Source: Pyxicephalus adspersus (taxonomy: Eukaryota; Chordata; Amphibia; Anura; Pyxicephalidae). From it: DNA of 64,000 nucleotides. The notes under the pieces were generated by a model. That model searched no databases. It was not told the origin of the DNA and saw nothing but the letters and a program-made list of their open reading frames with translations. Of this stretch, positions 25,224 through 37,399 are shown one piece after another (position 1 is the stretch's first letter; every line of letters starts with the position of its first letter). Location of the stretch: assembly GCF_032062135.1 (NCBI RefSeq), contig NC_092859.1, positions 110,887,058-110,951,057 of the forward strand, written 5' to 3'. A program made the translations under genes and the position numbers.

Positions 25224-25312
25224 CTTGAAGCTCCCCACTTTTGCTGTACATCTCCCGTCTCTGTTCCCTTAAGTAGGCACTCATACTAATTGCATGAGAA
25301 GAAGATTCAAAC
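25224..25312 (-). CDS. EXOC4: EXOC4 (Sec8) internal exon, most downstream in window
   Basis: A short exon of 89 bp. The acceptor is TTGTTTTAG above 25312 and the donor is a strong GTAAGAGG below 25224. The first G completes AA|G (Lys); then [20 protein letters not shown] and MYSKSGELQ, leaving a single G (phase 1). This matches Sec8 at about residues 444-472, with Met and Lys replacing Leu and Arg of the mammalian protein. The next exon, expected to begin near the family's GGPDDN...GGGTKFVCKPGARN segment, was not found in the remaining 25 kb, so the following intron exceeds 25 kb. That fits a gene known for giant introns. Confidence 0.95.
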
Positions 25313-26257
25313 CTAAAACAGACAAAATGTATTTAGTATTACATAATAATCCTATAAATAACATTAAAACCTGAAAACAAACTTGGTTCTTTTATTAATT
25401 ATTAAACACATAACATAACATAACAACAACTGTGATACAAAATTGCGAGAAACAATGAGAAAATGAGAACTTTTTTGCTTTTTTTTATTAAACGTTCCAT
25501 CCCCATTCAAATTAAAAAAAAAAAATCAATGCAACTCATATGCACTGCAGTTAAAAGCCATCTCCACTAATAAGTCAGTGCGTTTCCATATTTGAAATCA
25601 GAACATCAAGTGGTGTCTGCAGATTACATGACATTTCTTGTTGGTATTATTTAACCACAATTGATTGCAACAAAACAAACTTTATCACATTAACAGGAGA
25701 GACATTCTGACTGTCCACAGTAATGCGTATGCTCTTGAATCTGAAAAACAATTCGATTTACTGAAAAGAAAGAGGAGTATTGTGACAGGGGTATAGTAAG
25801 AAACCTATATGAAACTATTTCTCAGCTAACAATTATTTTAGTGGTTAATTCATTTAACAATAATATAAAATGGTCAAGAGGTTTGGGCTTTATACAGGCA
25901 CAGTCACTTTGCCCTCGATGTGCACAATAACAGTGCCTCTTTCAAACAACCTTTCCGTTAATATTCATTTCAGTTAATACTCAGGTATTAGACTCACTTA
26001 TGCATAATTATTGAAAAAAAGGCACCGAAACAAAGTCTCTCTCCAGAGACCTAGTTATTCCCACATTTGGTTCCGTCATCCATCCTTGCAGCATAAAAAT
26101 ATGAAGCCAGGCTGTCAATCACAACCCAACCTTTAATAACTTCTCTTTGTTTCTATGACAGTCACAGCATAGCCTGGATATATCAGCAGCCAATGGAGTG
26201 GTTAGAAAGGGAAAATAGGACTTAGCTGCCAACACTTGAATGAAAACTTGAAAAATA

Positions 26258-27155
26258 CAGTTCCATAAATATTTGGACAGAGAGAACGTTTTTCTAATTT
26301 TGGTTCTGTACATTACCACAATTAATTTTAAATGAAACAACTCGGATGCCGTTGAACTGCAGACTTTTAAGCTTTAATTCAGTGGGTTGAACAAAAAGAT
26401 TGCATAAAAATGTGAGGAACTAAAGCCTCTTTTTTACACAAACACTTCATTTCAGGTGCTCAAAAGTATTTGGACAATTGACTCAAATGCTATTTCATGG
26501 GCTGGTGTGGGCAATTCCTTCGTTATGTCATTATCAATTAAGAAGATAAAAGGCCTGGAGTTGATTTGGGGGGGTGCATGCATATGGAAGATTTTGCTGT
26601 GACAACATGGGGTCAAAGGAGCTCTCCATGCAGGTGAAACAAGCCGTCCTTAAGCTGCAAAAACAGGAAAAAAAGCATCCGAGAAATTGCTACAATATTA
26701 GGAGTGACAAAATCTACAGTTTGGTACATCATGAGAAAGAAAAAAAAAACACTGGTGAACTCAGCAAAGCCAAAAGACCAAAGACAACAGTGGTGGATGA
26801 TCGTAGAATCATTTTCATGGTGAAGAGAAACCCCTTCACAACAGCCAACCAAGTGAACAACACTCTCCAGGAAGTAGGCGTATCGATATCCAAGTCTACC
26901 ATAAAGAGAAGATTGCATGAAAGTAACTACAGAGGGTGTACTGCAAGGTGCAAGCCACTCATAAGCCTCAAGAATAGAAAGGCTAGATTGGACTTTGCTA
27001 AAAAAAAATCTAAAAAAAGACAGCACAGTTCTGGAAAAACATTCTTTGGACAAATTAAACCAAGATCAAACTTTACCAGAATGATGGCAAGAAAAAAGTA
27101 TGGAGAAGGTGTGGAACAGCTCATGATCCAAAGCATAGCACATCATCTGTAAAAT
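26258..27155 (+). mobile_element. Tc1-like transposon, 5' half (same family as 3258-4752)
   Basis: Begins at TA|CAGTTCCATAAATATTTGG (TA 26256-26257), with the same long terminal repeat including GTTGAACTGCAGACTTTTAA. It keeps the 150 bp that the copy at 3258 lacks (CAAAAGTATTTGGACAATTG...GATAAAAGGCCTGGAG). The family sequence stops at about 27155, just after ATCATCTGTAAAA, so the catalytic half and right end are missing. Confidence 0.9.
26608..27152 (+). pseudogene. Tc1-like transposase pseudogene, N-terminal half
   Basis: Reads MGSKELSMQVKQAVLKLQKQ, then shifts frame in an A-run near 26670. The remaining paired-type helix-turn-helix region (STIKRRLHESNYRGCTARC, ARLDFAKKK) is in one frame to a stop at 27150-27152. 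The catalytic domain is absent. Part of the lost frame is read from the ORF beginning at 26574. Confidence 0.85.
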
Positions 27156-28035
27156 GGCCAGGATTTCAACAGAAGATTATAAAAATGTCACTATGTTGAT
27201 AAATGTGGGGTCTGGAAAGATTCCCTTTAAATCCACCAAGCATCCAATTTCGTGAAGGCAAAAAAAAAAGTGTAATACACACATTTTGCCATGTTTTAAT
27301 AATTTAAAGATTAGGAAAGTACAGAAAAATATGTGATGATAGAAATGCACCTGTAGTGGGAATGACAACACAACATTTCTGTGTCCTCAAAGGTGTCATA
27401 CAGGTTTCTTTTGCATTACATTCTTCTCATTTTCATAACATAACTATTATTTCATCAGTGGTACCCAAGATAAGAATCAGAAAGTCTAATTAGGTTCCTA
27501 GATAGCACAATATAACACAAACATGAAGCAGCTCTAAATTTCTGATATGATCGAATGAATTCTTTATTTTCTTTTTCTTTTTTAAAAAATACTTTGAATG
27601 GTATATTTAACAGCGTAAAAGAAAGCAAAAGGGGAAGTTTAAAAATACTTTAAATTATAACTAAAGACACTGTCAGAGATTTGGTACAGTGTAAATGGAG
27701 AGAGAGAACAGAGGTATACTGGAGGTATGAGATATATTCACACCAAAGCCTAAATAAAATGCTGATTCTGAACTTCTAGATTCTCAAACCACCTGGAGCC
27801 TATAGAACACTGGACATAGAACTGTAAACCATCATAAATATTATTTTTATTAACCTAAGGTGTGATATTGATGATATTTAAAAACAAAACAAAAAAAAAA
27901 CAATACTTTAAATTATGTATTTGAAAGCCATATCCCACATATGATATGTTTGATTTTGATGTAATTCAATAATTATCCTACTTTACCTTGCAAAAATGTA
28001 TATACACTTTGACAAATATGGTGGTTTCTTCGGGT

Positions 28036-28108
28036 ACTACTATCATAATATAAGTTTATCATCTTACTCTGGTGATAAAACAACTTATATTAATACGATA
28101 GTCATTGT
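28036..28108. repeat. Imperfect hairpin
   Basis: ACTATCATAATATAAGTT (about 28042-28059) pairs with AACTTATATTAATACGATAGT (about 28083-28104), allowing a small bulge; the loop holds TATCATCTTACTCTGGTGATA, itself partly paired. Origin unknown. Confidence 0.6.
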
Positions 28109-28192
28109 AACAGACCTTATTTAGGATAGAACATTTGCTGACAAGTATTATCTTTTGACATTTGTAGTTCAGTTCTGAAAGCCTCAATATAT

Positions 28193-28227
28193 CCCCTGAG
28201 GAAGCCAAAATAGGCAAAACGCGTCAG
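28193..28227 (+). repeat. CCCCTGAGGAAGCC...AAACGCGTCAG motif, copy 1
   Basis: A 35-bp block strongly resembling the minus-strand block at 56554-56589. I have met this GAAGCC...GCRAAACGCGTC word in other vertebrate sequence as part of an old interspersed repeat, but cannot name it. Flanks show no clear element. Confidence 0.5.
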
Positions 28228-28917
28228 AAACAAGACCTATTATGTGAATCTGGAAACCAGAAAATTGTAACATATTACAACCATCCTTACTCTATGATTA
28301 GGCGTAGTTTTTCACCTGACCTTAATTGAATCATTGACGCCATATGAAATGTTACATTTTATATTTACTTGTATGTATTTGTATCTATAGTTAGTTGATA
28401 ATAAAAAAAAGTTAAACAGTTTTTATCTGTAGAAATTTAGTGCCAAAAAAAGCCTCTTTTTACTACTTCCCTTTCCCACCATCCTTCCCTCTCCCTTTTA
28501 ATACAATGAAGAGAACCCCCGCCAGGTTTTCATTGTTGTCCCTATTAGGCATTCCAATTGTTCCGATAGCAAATGTCACCAATAATGAAAGAGTAGTTGA
28601 AATCCAAAATTTTGAGTTGTTACCAGAAAAGAAAAAAAGAGTGGAAATCTTCCAATGATGACATTTGTTTCTGGGTTTTTTTTTCAGAGAAGAGAGGATA
28701 ACCCTAACAATAGAAAAAAAATCTTCTCTTTCTGATGATCCTATAGAAAGCACAAATAAGAAATGATAGCATGAAAAAATAAATTTACAATGGTTAGATA
28801 TATAATCTTTAAAATAGGCAGTTCATAAATGCACATCATTTATAATACAGTTATGCCATGTGCAACTGTATTTCATACTTTTAATATATCAAGCAAAAAA
28901 TGCATGCATAAACATAC

Positions 28918-29063
28918 TTGAAAAGAAAATTCTTAGGCCTCTGGGGTTTCTTTTTAGCAAAAAAAGCTGCAAACTCTCTTCCAGAGCTGGCATAGCTGAG
29001 TTGGGTTGATGGTTCTGATGACGTCTTGGTGTTCTTCATATCAAGATATTCAGTGAGCAGAAT
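28918..29063 (-). CDS. EXOC4: EXOC4 (Sec8) internal exon
   Basis: The acceptor is TTTTGTGCAG above 29063 and the donor GTATGT lies below 28918. It enters in phase 0 directly after the ...VKIQTVIQ exon and reads [20 protein letters not shown], then [20 protein letters not shown], then QRPKNFLF, leaving AA of a Lys codon. This matches Sec8 at about residues 395-443; the [17 protein letters not shown] stretch is a family signature. It is 146 bp. The basic KKKPQRPK run is exposed in the family; I do not assign it a separate function. A 23 kb transposon-filled intron lies upstream and a 3.6 kb intron downstream. Confidence 0.96.
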
Positions 29064-30430
29064 CTGCACAAAACACATTAGTCAGAGTCAGAAAAAGAAA
29101 TAAATACGTTGAAAATGAAAAATTAAGAAAAAGTCAACAAGTGAGCAATTTTAAATCTCAATTTTTTCTTTTTTTTTTCTTTAGGTACATGATTTGTTTA
29201 AACAAATAAATTATTAGTCGGGCATTCAGATAAAAAGAATGTGGTAGGAATTGGCTTAAAAACTTTTATGTATATGAGGAAAACATTTCACCACAAAAAT
29301 AAAAAAAGTCTAATAGAACCAAGGTTTAAAACAACCTTATGTCTGAGTAGGAAATATTTGTAGAGAAAAGCATTTTGGCTTATGGTCTTTTCTAATTAAA
29401 AAAAAAATTGTTGTTTTGCATCTTTTCCAGAAAACTGCAAATTACTTACAATTCACAATTACTGTACGTACATACACACACACTTACTGTGCACACAAAC
29501 AAGCTGATACTAAGAGCCTTCCTACAGTAGTTTCTCAAACATAAGGATCTGAAAAAAGATAGGGCTGTAAAGAAATCCATCAGCGCTATATTGACGATAA
29601 CAATAAAATCAGCAAGACTTTTTTACAAGCTAATAAATAATAGATGGTAGCTGTCATCTTATAATATTGTTAGGAAGACTCATTGTCAGATGACCAAGAG
29701 AAAAGAATATTTGGCTATAAAAACCAGATGGAGTGTGTATAATCTATACTATAAATACATATACTATATACATACTATAAATCAGTGTTTTTTACCAAAG
29801 GCTCTAAAAGGATTTTCTTTCTTTTGCTGGTCTTCACTTTAGGACATAGACAACTAAATGTATTTGAATTTTTATTCTGCTGAAACTGGAATAAAAGGTT
29901 TAATAGTACTTAAACCTCTGGAACTGAGCAGTCCAACAGGTGGCCTATGAGGTATTACAGCACATTGCATTCAATATGCCCTACACCTGCCCTTCCTCCG
30001 TGCAACATACAGAGTTGCAATGGTGTGTTGAGAGCTGAAAAGGACTTTTCAGATGTTGGCACTAAAAAAACACCAGAACTGCCAGGCATTGTGATCCCCA
30101 CCTGGCCAGAGTCATGACTGGTGGAGGCAGCTTGGCTTGAGAGCATGTGTTTAGTTTAATATGTACCAAACACCAATGGTGGATTGTTAATGTTCATGCT
30201 AAACACTAACTTTCAATGCTACAGGAATTTATTTATTTAGCCTGCTGCTCTTTATCAACACTGCATCATGGCAAATTCTTGGATTATTTCACTGGGTCTG
30301 TGAATCTTGAAGATGCATGATTCACCTCAATTGTTGTCCCAACTGCCAATAGATAACCCGTTACACACATGTGGCACGAATATAGGATAACATCGCAGCC
30401 TTTCATATCTACAGCTCATATGTCACATTG

Positions 30431-30465
30431 GTAATCATTTTATGGTTAGTCCATAAAATGATTAC
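30431..30465. repeat. Perfect 15-bp hairpin with 5-nt loop
   Basis: GTAATCATTTTATGG (30431-30445), loop TTAGT, CCATAAAATGATTAC (30451-30465). The stem is perfect but AT-rich. It is not part of any element I recognise. Confidence 0.9.
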
Positions 30466-30724
30466 ATTCACCTATTAAACGTTTAGAATCTTGGTAAGCC
30501 ACACCCAGAATAGGATAAATTAATTGTAAAAGAGATGTTGCAGCCCATGTGAATTTGATCTGCAAATATTTAATTTTGGTAATCAGAATTCCCCATCTGT
30601 CCAGAATGGGTAATAATTTGCTAGGGAATATAAATGTATTTGTATGTTTTAATAACACAATAATGCAAGCTGATACTGTACTAAAAACTAGGCAAAACAA
30701 GGGAACATTACTAGCAAATCACTG

Positions 30725-31010
30725 AGGGTAATTTAGGTAATGAAATAGCTGCCAGCAGAATTAAATCCATTAGCAATGCCAATTGTACAATTAGAAACGC
30801 CATTAATGTGGATTTGCTAATGTTTCTTAACTCAATGAAAACAAAAATTAAAACCTTTTACTTTTACAAAAGCACTTTCACAAACTCTAGGAGAGGGCAT
30901 TAAATTGTTTAAGCACCATAAACTCTTCTAAAAGGCTTCAGGCAAAGATGTTTGAACATCTAACACATTCATTTATTAAGACTATGGAAACAATTAACCC
31001 TCAGACTGAC
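30725..31010. promoter_or_regulatory. Candidate conserved non-coding element
   Basis: Repeat-free stretch with many ATTA/TAAT cores (AATTAAATCCATTAGCAATG, CCAATTGTACAATTAG, CGCCATTAATGTGG). AT-rich composition lowers the weight of such matches. Candidate only. Confidence 0.22.
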
Positions 31011-32849
31011 ACAGGGAGGTACATATCAACTTGACAAAAGCTAAGATGAAAGTAATATCTATTCCTCAGCATCTCAATTGCTGGAGAACCAAACATCTAA
31101 ATGGCATAAATAGGTTTGAAGAGTTGATTTCTGAGCAGCGTGTTTTATCAGAATACTGGTCAGAGAAGTGACATTTATTTGTCATCGTCAGCGGCAAATG
31201 TTAAAACAAAAAGTTTCTACACGGGTGAGAGCTTTTATTATAATAATAACGTACAATGTACTCTGCCAGAAATGACAAAGTGTCATTCAGTCCTTCCTCT
31301 CAAATGTTTGATTGATAGATTCAATCCAAATATTGTGAGGTCTATGGTACATGCTAAGTGTGAATGTTTCCTGCAGAAATGTACATGTGCATGAATCTAT
31401 GCTATGTGTAAATGATTCTTGAAAGCATAGTTTAAAGTATAATATACAACAAGAAAAAATAAATACTATAAATAATATATAAAATAATACTAATGTATAA
31501 TATAAAATAAATACATATATTTCATCAGAATATACATAGATAACTTCCTTTTTAACCGGACTAAAGTAATGAAGAATATTTGTCAAATATACCAGGTGAA
31601 GAGAGAATAGAGCAACACAAGTTGTTGAACCTGGAAATGTGTTTTTGTCACTTGCATGGCTTAGTTTAGCAGATGAGTTTAAACCACACAACTGCACTAG
31701 AGAACTGCAACCTTGATCACCATGATTTTGTGTGTATCTATATCCGAAACTTTAAGGTCTTGAATAAAATAGAACAAGTTTACAACCCATCATGTTTTAC
31801 TGCTATCTGGGGCTCCTGTTTTTCCTTTTGGGACTTTTTTTGTGGGGAAAACACTTTAACAAGAATACAGACAACAATAAAAATCTGACACTACTTCATA
31901 CAGTCCCCTTCATTTTAAAAATGCTGTGTTAGAAATTTCTCCTTACTTTGTCTCAGGGACAACCTTTTTACTAGACAGGAAGTAAGCCTCCAATGGCAGT
32001 AAAACTTGACATGAGTCTCATTCTTTCCCTATTCTATCCAAAAAAAAAAAAAAACAATTGTCTTCAGGTACAGATAGACTTTAAGGGCCCTAGTGGACAT
32101 GAGAGGTGTTTTTATGCAGTTGAGATGCAAAGGTGTGACATGCACTTTAAAGGTATAAATTAGGTTACTGTACGCAGCAAACAATGTGAATGCAATATGA
32201 TTTATCATGGCAGGTTTTTTACATACAGCTTTACAAGTTTATTAGCATCAATAAAAAAAAAACTAACAAGGAGATTAAATTGGTGAGTATATGGTACATT
32301 GCATTTCTGGGACTGTTTTTTTTAAAGAGAAGTCAAGTCCGATAAGTGAAAATATCAATCTTTAAGGACTTTATTACAGGGGCAGAGAAGGACAATGCAG
32401 GGAAGATTACAGGATAAAAATATATTCCAAAAGTTAATCCTTAGTATTATATGACTATAACAAATCCTCTAACTGTGGGATAATTCTACAGTGTAATCCT
32501 TCTGCTGAATAGTTTGTGTTTAAATTCTAAAAAAAAAAAAAAAAAACAAATTTCTACTGTACTGGGAAATTACCTAACACATTCTGCCCAATGTCCTTTA
32601 GTCCTTTAGGATTTGTGTTCTACATACTGTCCTCACTGAGAAGTTTAACTTTTAGAACTGCAAATGGAGATGCAGGAATGCCACAAAGCATAATTTCTCA
32701 AGAATGAATAAACTAAGCATAGCAAAGAATCAATGAATGAAAAACATTTTAGCAAAGATATATATCCAACACTGACAATTCATACTGGCAAGCTGTGACC
32801 AGGTCAATGCCGGTCACAAAGCTGTATTTCAAAGCCACTATGATCCCTG

Positions 32850-33140
32850 AGTAGTGGAGCTCAAGCTTGCTTCATTGGCAAAGCAAGTCACAGAGGAGAT
32901 AGCCATTTCAGAGGGCTGTTATGCCCAGAACTAGGTCACAGGTTCAAATCTCGGCCAGGAATATCCATTAGGTTAATCTGCTTTCCCTAACAAAATGTCC
33001 TGGGACAACGTTAATGACATATGACTGACATTAGATCAGGGGGTTGGCTTGAGAGCATGAGGGTCCGTTAGTGATATGACAATTGACTTTGTAAAGTTCT
33101 GTGTAATATGCTGGTGCTATATAAATATTGTCACATTGTC
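32850..33140 (+). mobile_element. tRNA-like SINE, plus strand
   Basis: The head contains a box-B-like GGTTCAAATC at 32941-32950 (CACAGGTTCAAATCTCGG). The body has ACATATGACTGACATTAGAT. The tail GTGTAATATGCTGGTGCTAT (33101-33120) plus ATAAATATTG is nearly the tail of the L2-like LINE at 42170-42200. Other copies lie at 20268-20595 and 63625-63912. The upstream box-A-like part is too diverged to place. Confidence 0.7.
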
Positions 33141-33165
33141 ACATGGTGAAATGAGAACCAACCAT

Positions 33166-33169
<4 letters not shown>

Positions 33170-33199
<30 letters not shown>
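33170..33199. repeat. A30 homopolymer
   Basis: Thirty consecutive A about 30 bp beyond the SINE tail; it could be a later extension of a retroposon tail. Confidence 0.95.
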
Positions 33200-33200
<1 letters not shown>

Positions 33201-36200
33201 ATGCAAACAATAATTTTTTTTCTTTATTTAGGAAAAAAACAATGCTAACACAGTAAGCAGAATAATTTTATATGGTAAAACTTCTTCACTGAAATCTTGT
33301 CAAACACAGCACCAATGTGGATGTAAAGTAAAGTTAATGTGGTATCTGGGGCTGATATTTAAGATGAAGAAATCTGGCTCTGGCCACAAAAAGTTGGTTA
33401 TTTTTCAGTACATACTGCAAAATGTTTTGCACACAGATGGTTGTAAGGCTTCTGATTACTGCTTCTCAACCACATGTAATCAGGCTTTTAACAGTTGTGG
33501 GCATTTGTTCAGCCATGCCTGTGACAACCTGACTCCTTAAACAGCAAGCAGTTTCTAAGAACAGATATAAACCGGTGGTTGATGTATACCTGACAATTTA
33601 TCCTATCAACAAGAATGATACTGATAACTTTCCCTAAGGACCATCTGATTTGTTTTAGTGATAAAGCAAGGGGAAAGGAATCAAATGATGATTAAAGGTT
33701 GCCTATAAACGCTGAAAAATCATGTGTGTTTTCAAAGATGTTATGAAAAAACTTTGAATCAGGAACCAAAAGTTTATTTGAACCATAGGGCATGTGTTCA
33801 GGTAGTCTGAGCATTTTATACAGATGCCCCTGGAAGATTTCTTGGGACCTGTTTATTGATGCCTCCCCCAAGGCAGGTGGACTGAAAACACATTGGAACC
33901 AACCCAGGTAATCAGAAACCTGTAATGAGGCAAAGAAACCAGATCCAAGCTATTAATATTATTACAAAATATGCCATTAGTAATAACGAAAACACAGAGA
34001 ACACATATCAAAAATCTGTTTTGGATAGGGCTTCTTAAAAAGTTTTATTCTTTAGACATAACTTCTATAAGAACATCTTCTTAAAACTGAAAAAGCATGT
34101 CATATCATGATTTAATTTGGAAGGAGCAATACTATAATAAGAGAGTCAACATTATAACTGCCATGTGTCAGGCAAACTGTAGGATACCAACTCTGATTAT
34201 CTTCCTGTTAGAAAACATTTACAGGTTCATCTTGGCTAGAATGATCCAATTTACTGTAAATTTTCTAAGTGTCTAATATTAGTTATGTGTTATTAGAAAA
34301 ATGGCTCTTTAAGGACACCATTTGTTAGGATTTGTCCTTCTCACAAGCTTTGCTAACAAACAGTTTCTAATAGAGCTGGTTCTTTGTTTTGTGTAATGGT
34401 CGTTATTCCGCTGCATTAGCTAGAGAAAAAGAGGCAAATAAAAAATCTCTGCATTTATTGCTATGTTTACTTGAGGGTAGCTTGTTAAATTGACTTATTC
34501 TGGCACCCTGTCTCATTAGTTACATGAAACTCCCTTGGTATGAAACAACTTTCCAGCTATCACCAAGCAATTCTGACAAGTAAAACTCTCACAAATGGGG
34601 GACAAATACTTGTAGCTACATATGTTTTATAATAAAAGTTTACACATCTGATTTGCAAGCAGCATTTATTCCTTTCCAGTCACTCCTTGCCTTCATTCAT
34701 TTTGACAACAGATACATAGAGAGTACTTGTAAGGGTTCATAAACAATGACAACTGAGCTGCATCTACATTGCCTTTCCTGTCAGAAAAGTACAATTTACC
34801 AAACAAAAACTATTTTAAAGTGAAACTCCAGCTTTTATATTCTCCAAATAGTTTTGAGGAGAGCCAGGGTAGCACTGATGGGAAGCAGAGGGCAGGATGA
34901 TCGCTACACTTCTAATGCTTGTTGTGTAGATGTTACAGTGTACTGCTAAATGGGACAAGTAGCTTTCATGGCAAGAGAAGAAAAGGGTGCTAAAAGAAAT
35001 GTAAGGCTGAAGATTAGCTAAAGCACCACTTAGTGATGATCTGTCAGACATTTAACTTACCTCAAATCAACATATTGCCAATTAGTTGTCTAGGTAATTG
35101 TGAACTGCTGAAATACATTACCAGGTCCCCACTTTTGTTCCTAGTAGTTAGCTTAGCAAATATGAGGAATACAATTTACTGTTTGTTTACTTCTTATGCT
35201 ACTATTCAACAAGCTTCCAATGATTAATAAAAATGTATTCCAGACCAGCATCTGGGCCAGAATAAAAACTCAACAGCTGGCTGTGAATGGCAAGTGCCTG
35301 CAGTGCGTACCAGGACAGCTGTCCAAGCCTTGCCAACTGTTTGGTGTGCATACAGGAATTAATGCTATACAAAGTGACACACTGCAAGTGTTTCATGTTG
35401 AAATGATACCACGTAGACCACTATATTTGCACTGACTTCTTAATGGCAAATGTAACTAATTAGACTGTCTATGAAAACGTAGTTTGCAAAGCAAAACAAT
35501 AAATACAGCACATACATAGAGATGAATCTACAAAGTATACTATGTTACAACTTAGCATTTTGCAAGCATAAGAACCATTTCAGATTTTTGGGAGACTGTA
35601 GTGTTCTTCCAGACACAACCACACTCCCAAACACTCCTTTTAAAACATGTGTTGGTGTTCCGGTCTCATTTTTTTTTTCCACCTGTCTCCATGCCATAAG
35701 ACAAAGTTGTCAAATGCATATCAGGAGATAACAAAAATGTCCCCAGCAAAAAATATAAAACTATAGGAATGTGAGAGAGATGCTTCCTAGGTTAGCATGA
35801 AATACAGAAGAAAACTATTCTGTCTACACTGACATTATGAAGAACTTATACTATAAATACAACAGGAATTCAGTATATATTTCCTGAATAGGTATTTTCA
35901 CTGCAATAGTTTTACATCAAATATAAAAAGGAGACAAATACCATACTTTGAAGATATGAAACACCCAAGGTCATTATAGGTAGACATGACCTTCATAGGT
36001 TTCTGCAGCTGGCAGATTTTATTATAACAAGCAAAAATCTTTATTCTTCCCCCGATTCACCCACGCTGGCTGTTACATACTTGGTACAGTCTGAAGTTAA
36101 GTTTCACTCTGATCCTCCCTAAAGTCATATGAAATACAGGGACCTATTATATCAATATCTCCTTTCTGCTTTCAGCACTTGCTAGAAATTGCCTTTAACC

Positions 36201-36547
36201 ATTTATAATTGCCCAAAACACATTTTTCATAGAACAAGCACGCGTTTCTTTAACCTAAAGCATCCGTGATTCAAAGTAAGAGCTCGAAAAAATGTAGAAA
36301 ACCGTTAAAAAAAACAAAAAAAACATAAGATGCAATCAAAGTCCAAAATGACATTCTGCACCAAAAAGAAATATGTGCCATTAGCAGCAGTGAACTAAAA
36401 GCAACTATTATAACAAGCCTAAGAGATGCATCCTCCTCTCCATCACATTGCATTACAAATATTAAAATCAAAATTCACAGACTTTGCTTTCTTGTTGTTT
36501 ATACGCATCCTAATGGGTACAACACACACGCACCAATTCCGAGAATG

Positions 36548-37347
36548 CATAAAAATGTGAGGAACTAAAGCTTTTTTTTTTTTTTTTTAACACAATCGCT
36601 TTATTTCCGGGCTCAAAAGTAATTGGACAATTGACTCAAAGGCTATTTCATGGGCTGGTGTGGGCAATTCCTTCATTATGTCATTATCAATTAAGCAGAT
36701 AAAAGGCCTTTGTTGATTTGAGTGGGGGGTGCTTGTATATGAAAGATTTTGCTGTAAACAGACAACATGCGGTCAAAGGAACTCTCCATGCAGGTGAAAC
36801 AAGCCATCCTTAAGCTGCAAAAACAGAAAAAACCCATCCGAGAAATTGCTACAATATTACGAGTGGCACAATCTACAGTTTGGTATATCATGAGAAAGAC
36901 ACAAAGCACTGGTGAACTCAGCAGGGCCAAAAGACCTGGACATCCACAGAAGACAACAGTGGTCGCAGAATAAATTTCCATGATGAAGAGAAACCCCTTC
37001 ACAACAGCCAACCAAGTGAACAACACTCTCCAGGAAGTAAGCATATCGATATCCAAGTCTACCATAAAGAGAAGACTGCATGAAAGTAAATACAGAGGAT
37101 GCACTGCAAGGTGCAAGCCACTCATAAGCCTCAAGAATAGAAAGGGCTAGGTTGCTAAAAAAAAAAAAAAATCTAAAAAAAGCCAGCACAGTTCTGGAAA
37201 AACATTCTTTGGACAGACGAAACCAAGATCAACCTCTACTAGAATGATGGAAAGAAAAAAGTATGGAGAAGGACCACATGGAACAGCTCATGATCCAAAG
37301 CATAGCACGACATTGACTGGGAGGCAACTGAAAGCCGCTGCAATAAA

Positions 37348-37350
<3 letters not shown>
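36548..37350 (+). mobile_element. Tc1-like transposon, truncated at both ends and internally deleted
   Basis: Same family as 3258-4752 and 26258-27155. It starts inside the left terminal repeat (GCATAAAAATGTGAGGAACT), keeps the intervening CAAAAGTAATTGGACAATTG segment, and jumps near 37310 from the CATAGCAC segment directly to GCAACTGAAAGCCGCTGCAA, skipping the catalytic core. It ends in a TA microsatellite at 37351. Confidence 0.88.
36767..37310 (+). pseudogene. Tc1-like transposase pseudogene
   Basis: 36767-36973 reads MRSKELSMQVKQAILKLQKQ then KKPIREIATILRVAQSTVWY, the best-preserved N-terminus of the three copies (the A-run is intact in frame), through RPGHPQKTTVV to a stop at 36971-36973. 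The remaining helix-turn-helix segment continues in pieces, with a deletion near 37147 and an A13 run. No catalytic motif remains. Confidence 0.85.
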
Positions 37351-37386
<36 letters not shown>

Positions 37387-37399
37387 GTATATATATATT
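37351..37399. repeat. TA microsatellite
   Basis: About 22 TA units with interspersed GTATAT, directly at the broken 3' end of the Tc1-like copy. Confidence 0.95.

Larger units (their letters stand above)
25313..28917 (-). other. EXOC4: EXOC4 intron, 3.6 kb
   Basis: Donor GTATGT at its 28917 side, acceptor TTGTTTTAG at its 25313 side. It contains a Tc1-like half-copy (26258-27155), an imperfect hairpin (28036-28108) and a conserved-looking 35-bp motif (28193-28227). I recognise nothing in 25313-26250, 27160-28030 or 28450-28917. Confidence 0.9.

Noticed and set aside
31287..31697. 136-residue minus-strand ORF
   Set aside because: Composition is dominated by Tyr/Leu/Ile/Phe from AT-rich DNA; no motif and no homologue recognised.
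32941..32950. Functional tRNA gene suggested by a box-B match
   Set aside because: No acceptor stem, anticodon arm or box A at the right distance; it is the head of a SINE.
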